From NCBI GenBank assembly GCA_026874595.1, contig CM049317.1, positions 36,674,401-36,738,400 on the forward strand: a stretch of DNA of 64,000 bases, given 5' to 3'. The stretch is from Sipunculus nudus (Eukaryota > Annelida > Sipuncula > Golfingiida > Sipunculidae). This document shows, piece after piece, positions 60,004 through 64,000 of the stretch. The notes beneath the pieces were generated by a model. It made no database searches. It saw only the letters and a program-made list of their open reading frames with translations, and was not told where the DNA came from. The position numbers and the translations under genes are program-made. Numbering within the stretch: the first letter of the stretch is position 1; each line of letters begins with the position of its first letter.

Positions 60004-60556
60004 AAGTAAAATACATGTCCAAACCGCCTAAACTGTCATGATATAACCGATTTTATATTGATGATACACAATATTATTTCGTCTGCGCGCGATTCAGATA
60101 TTAAAAATTCCATTTAGAAAAATTAGGCCTACGGCATAGCTCAGTATGTATATCCACTCAGAAAACATTTGACATACACTCTTTCACTTAATTTATGATA
60201 GTTTGTGTGAAACGCATGAAACCTTATTCTAACTCAAAGGAAAATGACAAAGTTTATTAGAATTGAATATATACAACATAAAAAGAGGTATATAAACCGA
60301 AATATGAAATTTGTGATAAACTACGTAAACCATAAATGTTCAAGTGAGTACAATGTGTGAATCAAAGAATCAGAACTGGTGTATCGCTGTTACATATCTA
60401 CAATTCAGCTACTGTACTAGATAATATCAAAGAGTGAAACAGTTGTAGTCTAGATATTTTCTTAAAAAAGAAATTCTATAGTGGGAATTGACACCATATT
60501 TAAAATAAAAGAGCTATAAAAGTTTATAAGAATTTCGTATATATACAATATAAAAA
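60004..60556. other. No feature seen
   Basis: AT-rich sequence without supported features. Confidence 0.45.
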
Positions 60557-61370
60557 CGAGATTTACTCTTTCTCTCATCCAATCTTTCATTCATTTTGTC
60601 TGTCTATCATTCCATTTTTCTTACATTCAATTTGTCTGTCATTCATTCTTTCCTTCCTTCATTCCTTCAATCTTTCATTTATTTTGTCTGTCTATCATTC
60701 AATAGTTCATTCATTAATTCATTCAATTTTTCGTTCATTATATCTTTTTTCATTCATTCTTTCTTTCCTTTATTCATTCAATCTCATTCAAACTTTCATT
60801 TATTTTGTCTGTCTATCACTCAATCTTTCTTTCATTCAATCTGTCTATCATTCATTCTTTTCTTCCTTCATTCCTTCCACCTTTCTTTCATATTTTTTCA
60901 TTGTTCTTTCTTTCATTCATTCTTACCTTCCTTCATTCAATTTTCATTTAATTTGTCTGATATCATCCATTCTTTCTTTCATTAATTCATTCATTCAATC
61001 TTTCTCTTAATCTTTCATTCATTTTGTCTGTCTATCATTAAATCTTTCCTTCATTCAATCTGTGCATCATTCAACCTTTCTTTCATTTATTCTTTCATTC
61101 CTTCATTAAATCTTTCATTTATTTTGTCTGTCTCTCACGCAATTTTTCTTTTATTCATTCCTTAAATCTTTCTTTCATTAATCTTTTTCATTCTTCTTTC
61201 TTTTATTCATTCATTCATTCAATCTTTCTCTCATTCAATCTTTCATTCATTTTGTCTGTCTATCATTCAATCTTTCTTTCATTCCATCTGTCTATCATTC
61301 AACCTTTCTTTCATTCATTCTTTCATTCATTTAATCTTACATTCATTCTGTCTTTCTTTCATTCTTTATC
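60557..61370. repeat. Compound TTCA/TTTC tetranucleotide array with a longer recurring unit
   Basis: About 800 bp of pyrimidine-rich ATTC/TTTC tetranucleotides. 'TTTTGTCTGTCTATCATTCA'-like sequence recurs at 60594, 60682, 60803, 61022, 61122 and 61250, giving an irregular higher-order unit of about 90-210 bp. The long HSF/FIHS frames are repeat translations. No such array is seen at the copy 1 locus. Confidence 0.9.
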
Positions 61371-61479
61371 ACACACACTCGTATACTTTAATACACGATC
61401 AAATGCACAAACTTTAGAATTATTTATTAATTAATATTACCGTCACTGTTATATTCGTACCTACGAAGAATACAACAGG

Positions 61480-62730
61480 CCAATTGTATGTTGCCCGTTT
61501 CTTTATAAGGGCCCTTTAACAAAGTCGAAACTACATTGGCTTTGGAAAATAAAGACAGCTCGTTGGTAAAAAAATAGGAAGATCAATATTTAACAATGAC
61601 TAGGTTTAAATTAACGTTAAATATATATTTATTTTCAAACGATGGTCAAATTTTGTCCAGTATAATAAAAAAAATACATTTCATGAAGTCAATTAAATAT
61701 GTTGGTAACCCTGTAGATTTGGGCAACAGATTGAATAATATTGGCTCAAACATATTAGACACATTCCGTGCTTGCATACACTAATTAAATTTTCAAACCT
61801 ACTTTAAAATCATTTCTTTAGTACTAAGTGCAGATTTTGGTTGCTGTTTATCTTACTCTGTACTCGGGAGATGTGTTGGCATACGTTCCGACAGGTAAAA
61901 GCTCATATGACCGACTGATTGAAAATATTTCCCCTTTGAATTGTTGTCAACATTTTTATATTTATTGTAAATAGTAGTATATATTCTGTTTCCCAGATTT
62001 TATCTATCAGTACAACCAGGGATCTTATGCAGATAATTATAAACAACTGACTGATATAAAATCACTAAGGGTTTCTCCCCTATCAGTCAAATATGCTGTC
62101 AATGCTGTATACCTCGGCATATACTGCATGAATAACACGAACACGTAACTCTCTGAGTTTGCGCCGGTGACACCGTATTTTATATGTTGGAATACATAGT
62201 CTTTTCAATGTACAACTCATTATTGATCTATTCCCTTTAAATATATATGTTGGGGTTTGGTGAAAGTCGGGTCATTTAACGTGTCACCAATAGAGGTCAC
62301 TTTTTTTTACTCAGACGTATACTTCAACATGTTTAACTCCGACGAAGTTTGATTCACATCTTGATTTTTGTTTCGTCATGTCTGTGTCATTACCAAACCA
62401 TCAGTGTAAAAATAATTATTGTCCTATACTACTTTTCAGCTACCAGAACCTTTCTTTAACTCTATATAGAAATTCCGTCTGTAAAAAAAAACAAGATTGT
62501 CTGAAGAAAGAGACTATGTGACAACTTGTACTATCAAGTAGTTAATTCAGGTAATCGTGCGATTAGAATGACTTATTTAGCCTGTAGCCTCAAGAGACAA
62601 GAATCAACTAAGGCACACAGAGTAAATGCAGCTAACAACTATATCCTTCGGGTAAATGGAATGGTCTTTTTAACCTTGCCCGTAATGTGAAGGAATCGAA
62701 CGATTTTCAGCTCACATTTATTAACCTACT
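61480..62730. repeat. Segmental duplication, copy 2, right-hand block
   Basis: Counterpart of 36870-38170. It includes the forward family M copy (61857-61940) and the conserved short frame paired with 37441-37632. Confidence 0.9.
61857..61940 (+). repeat. Dispersed repeat family M, forward copy
   Basis: TGTACTCGGGAGATGTGTTG (start), 'CATACGTTCCGACAGG' and 'GACCGACTGATTGAAAATAT'. Confidence 0.65.
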
Positions 62731-63869
62731 AGCTGATAGACCCGGTATACAGGGCTTATTGCCGGGGTTGGGGAGATTTATCAACTGGGATGTGAAATGT
62801 TTGCTCATTTTTTTTAATCCAAAAGTTAACAGAAAATATAGGTTTTCAGTGGGAAACTGTCTCCATAAGATATGTATAAACATTTTGGCACGACAGCAGA
62901 ATAACTCACGCACCTCTCTGAGGCACTACACTTCTGTGAACAGAAAACGTTTCTATGTACAGCTGCGTGTATCTTAATTTTGCCACTTACTTTTAAATTT
63001 CATGAATCCTTAACATCATACTGTCTGTCCGTATTAACTCATAATCTGGTTGAGACAGTGCGTGAGTGATCCTGCAGTCGCTCCAATATTTTTAACATTC
63101 ATTTTGTGGTTCTGCCCTCGTGGCAAGAAATTCATACCCCTGTATGTTTACCTTGATGACCTGGCCAGTGATGGTGTTGACATTGCGAACCGGAATGAGA
63201 CGGGGGCATTCAGGTTTTCGATGATATTTAACTGGATTCTATCGTTGGACGTGTAAAGATTAGGTTGATGTGAGGAACACATGAAAGATTTATTAAATGT
63301 ACGTTGCAAGGAAACTGTTCCTGAAGAAAGAAACAGAAATATGCATACCTCGTAAGTAGCAGAAGCGGACCCAACGGAATTCCATGCAGAGGGTCCGTAT
63401 TCATTTTCAACCGCCGCAATTTTTTTTTTTTTTTTGAGGCCTGAAACCCCAGACACCACTCCACCCCACCCCACCCCACGCATGTTCCTGGAATTGGGAC
63501 CTTGAATTAGGTTTTGTCATTAATCCTCCTGGGTTGAACTCTCCATTTCATAAAGCGAGAAACATGTGTTTTTCTCTTTTACTGACCACGCACGTGGGTC
63601 AAATCCCTCATTGAAAGCAAGCGTTATTCATATGAACAATAGTCCTTAGTGTTAGGGGTTAAGTGACCACGATGCACGCATTCCGGTAATTGCCGAAGAC
63701 GGTTCGGCTGTGCTCGGTAAAAAAATGGAAAAATCACTCAAAATTATATGTATATTAAAAATTGCGGGGATAATAACCGGTAAAATGATGTATGGCACAA
63801 TATTGTACACAGCGCGGTTTTAGAGAACATTGCGCACAAACGGGAACTGAATTCCTTTTATAAGTATTA
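62731..63869. other. Copy-2-specific stretch, about 1.1 kb
   Basis: Absent from copy 1 at 38170-38200, so it is an insertion here or a deletion there. It contains a poly-T followed by a CCACCCCACC run (63421-63480) and overlapping frames on both strands at 62687-62977 and 63050-63483. One plus frame holds FIPLYVYLDDLASDG, which has some resemblance to an RT YxDD region but no supporting motifs around it. No accepted gene. Confidence 0.4.
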
Positions 63870-64000
63870 GATGATCATACGAGCAAGTATTAAAAAAACA
63901 CTCAGACGGGGCATTTTGTAATACGGACTTTAATCGTGCTTTTATTTTCCCAGTGCAAATTATGAGTTAGCTGCGTTAGCATGGGCATCATGAGTTGCAA
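63870..64000. repeat. Duplicated block paired with 38205-38340
   Basis: 'TTTTGTAATACGGACTTTAA', 'GTTAGCTGCGTTA' and 'ATGAGTTGCAA' match copy 1. The homology probably runs past the window end. Confidence 0.85.

Noticed and set aside
60596-61010. Frames of 129 and 108 codons rich in HSF/FIHS
   Set aside because: They are translations of the TTCA-type array and have no independent support.
63100-63200. YVYLDDLASDG as a possible RT YxDD motif
   Set aside because: No neighbouring RT motifs, and the ORF ends soon after. Probably chance.
1-64000. Alternative that the two copies are uncollapsed haplotypes
   Set aside because: Divergence by eye is much greater than expected for alleles, and each copy has many private insertions. 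Read depth would settle it.
1-64000. tRNA, rRNA, snRNA genes or CRISPR arrays
   Set aside because: No box B-like GGTTCGAATCC in tRNA context, no rRNA cores and no regularly spaced short repeats with unique spacers were seen.

Overview
This 64-kb window is AT-rich, intron-like or intergenic animal DNA. I see no complete host gene, no rRNA or tRNA gene and no CRISPR array. It holds long (TA)n microsatellites, decayed non-LTR retrotransposons of at least three kinds (Tx1/L1-like, CR1/L2-like, Jockey-like), Penelope-like fragments, a Gypsy RNase H fragment, a hAT-like non-autonomous DNA transposon and several dispersed repeat families. A mollusc, most likely a bivalve, is the best guess. It rests on the mix of Tx1, CR1-like and Penelope elements, and on a repeat ending in a 'CCCATGGGTCTCTTGTTT'-type tail at 28.8 kb that I remember from bivalve genomes. 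The species is not determined.

The largest-scale structure is an old direct segmental duplication. Bases 1-5060 match 48890-53310. After that, scattered blocks stay in the same order: about 5.77/53.92 kb, 6.6/55.4 kb, 22.5/56.6 kb, 26.8/57.25 kb, 29.3-30.3/57.65-58.6 kb, 30.85/58.7 kb, 33.5/59.8 kb and 36.87-38.35/61.48-64.0 kb. Copy 1 spans about 38 kb and copy 2 about 15 kb. Most of the extra length of copy 1 is transposon DNA. The segment 38.35-48.89 kb has no partner here.

The most structured locus is 7.9-20.5 kb, read on the minus strand. A Tx1/L1-like LINE (5' end near 20.47 kb) carries ORF1 (coiled coil), an endonuclease and a reverse transcriptase. Its ORF2 breaks off near 15.38 kb and resumes at 8.92 kb. 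The gap holds a nearly full-length CR1/L2-like LINE (about 15.37 to 8.92 kb). The ORF1 of that LINE is in turn split by a 1595-bp hAT-like element (12822-14416) with an exact 8-bp target duplication. This gives three layers of insertion. A Penelope RT remnant lies just upstream (20.5-20.7 kb).

Elsewhere there are a Penelope GIY-YIG endonuclease remnant (44.8 kb), a Gypsy RNase H remnant (53.4-53.95 kb), a Jockey-like RT remnant (55.8-56.5 kb), a tandem array of about 330-bp units (42.7-43.9 kb), a 15-17 bp minisatellite (59.85-60.0 kb) and a TTCA-type array (60.56-61.37 kb). A few short open stretches could be host exons (7.74-8.17, 23.17-23.41, 37.44-37.63 and 48.75-48.93 kb), but none is recognised. 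All coding calls in the transposons are broken by stops or frameshifts, so none of these elements looks autonomous today.
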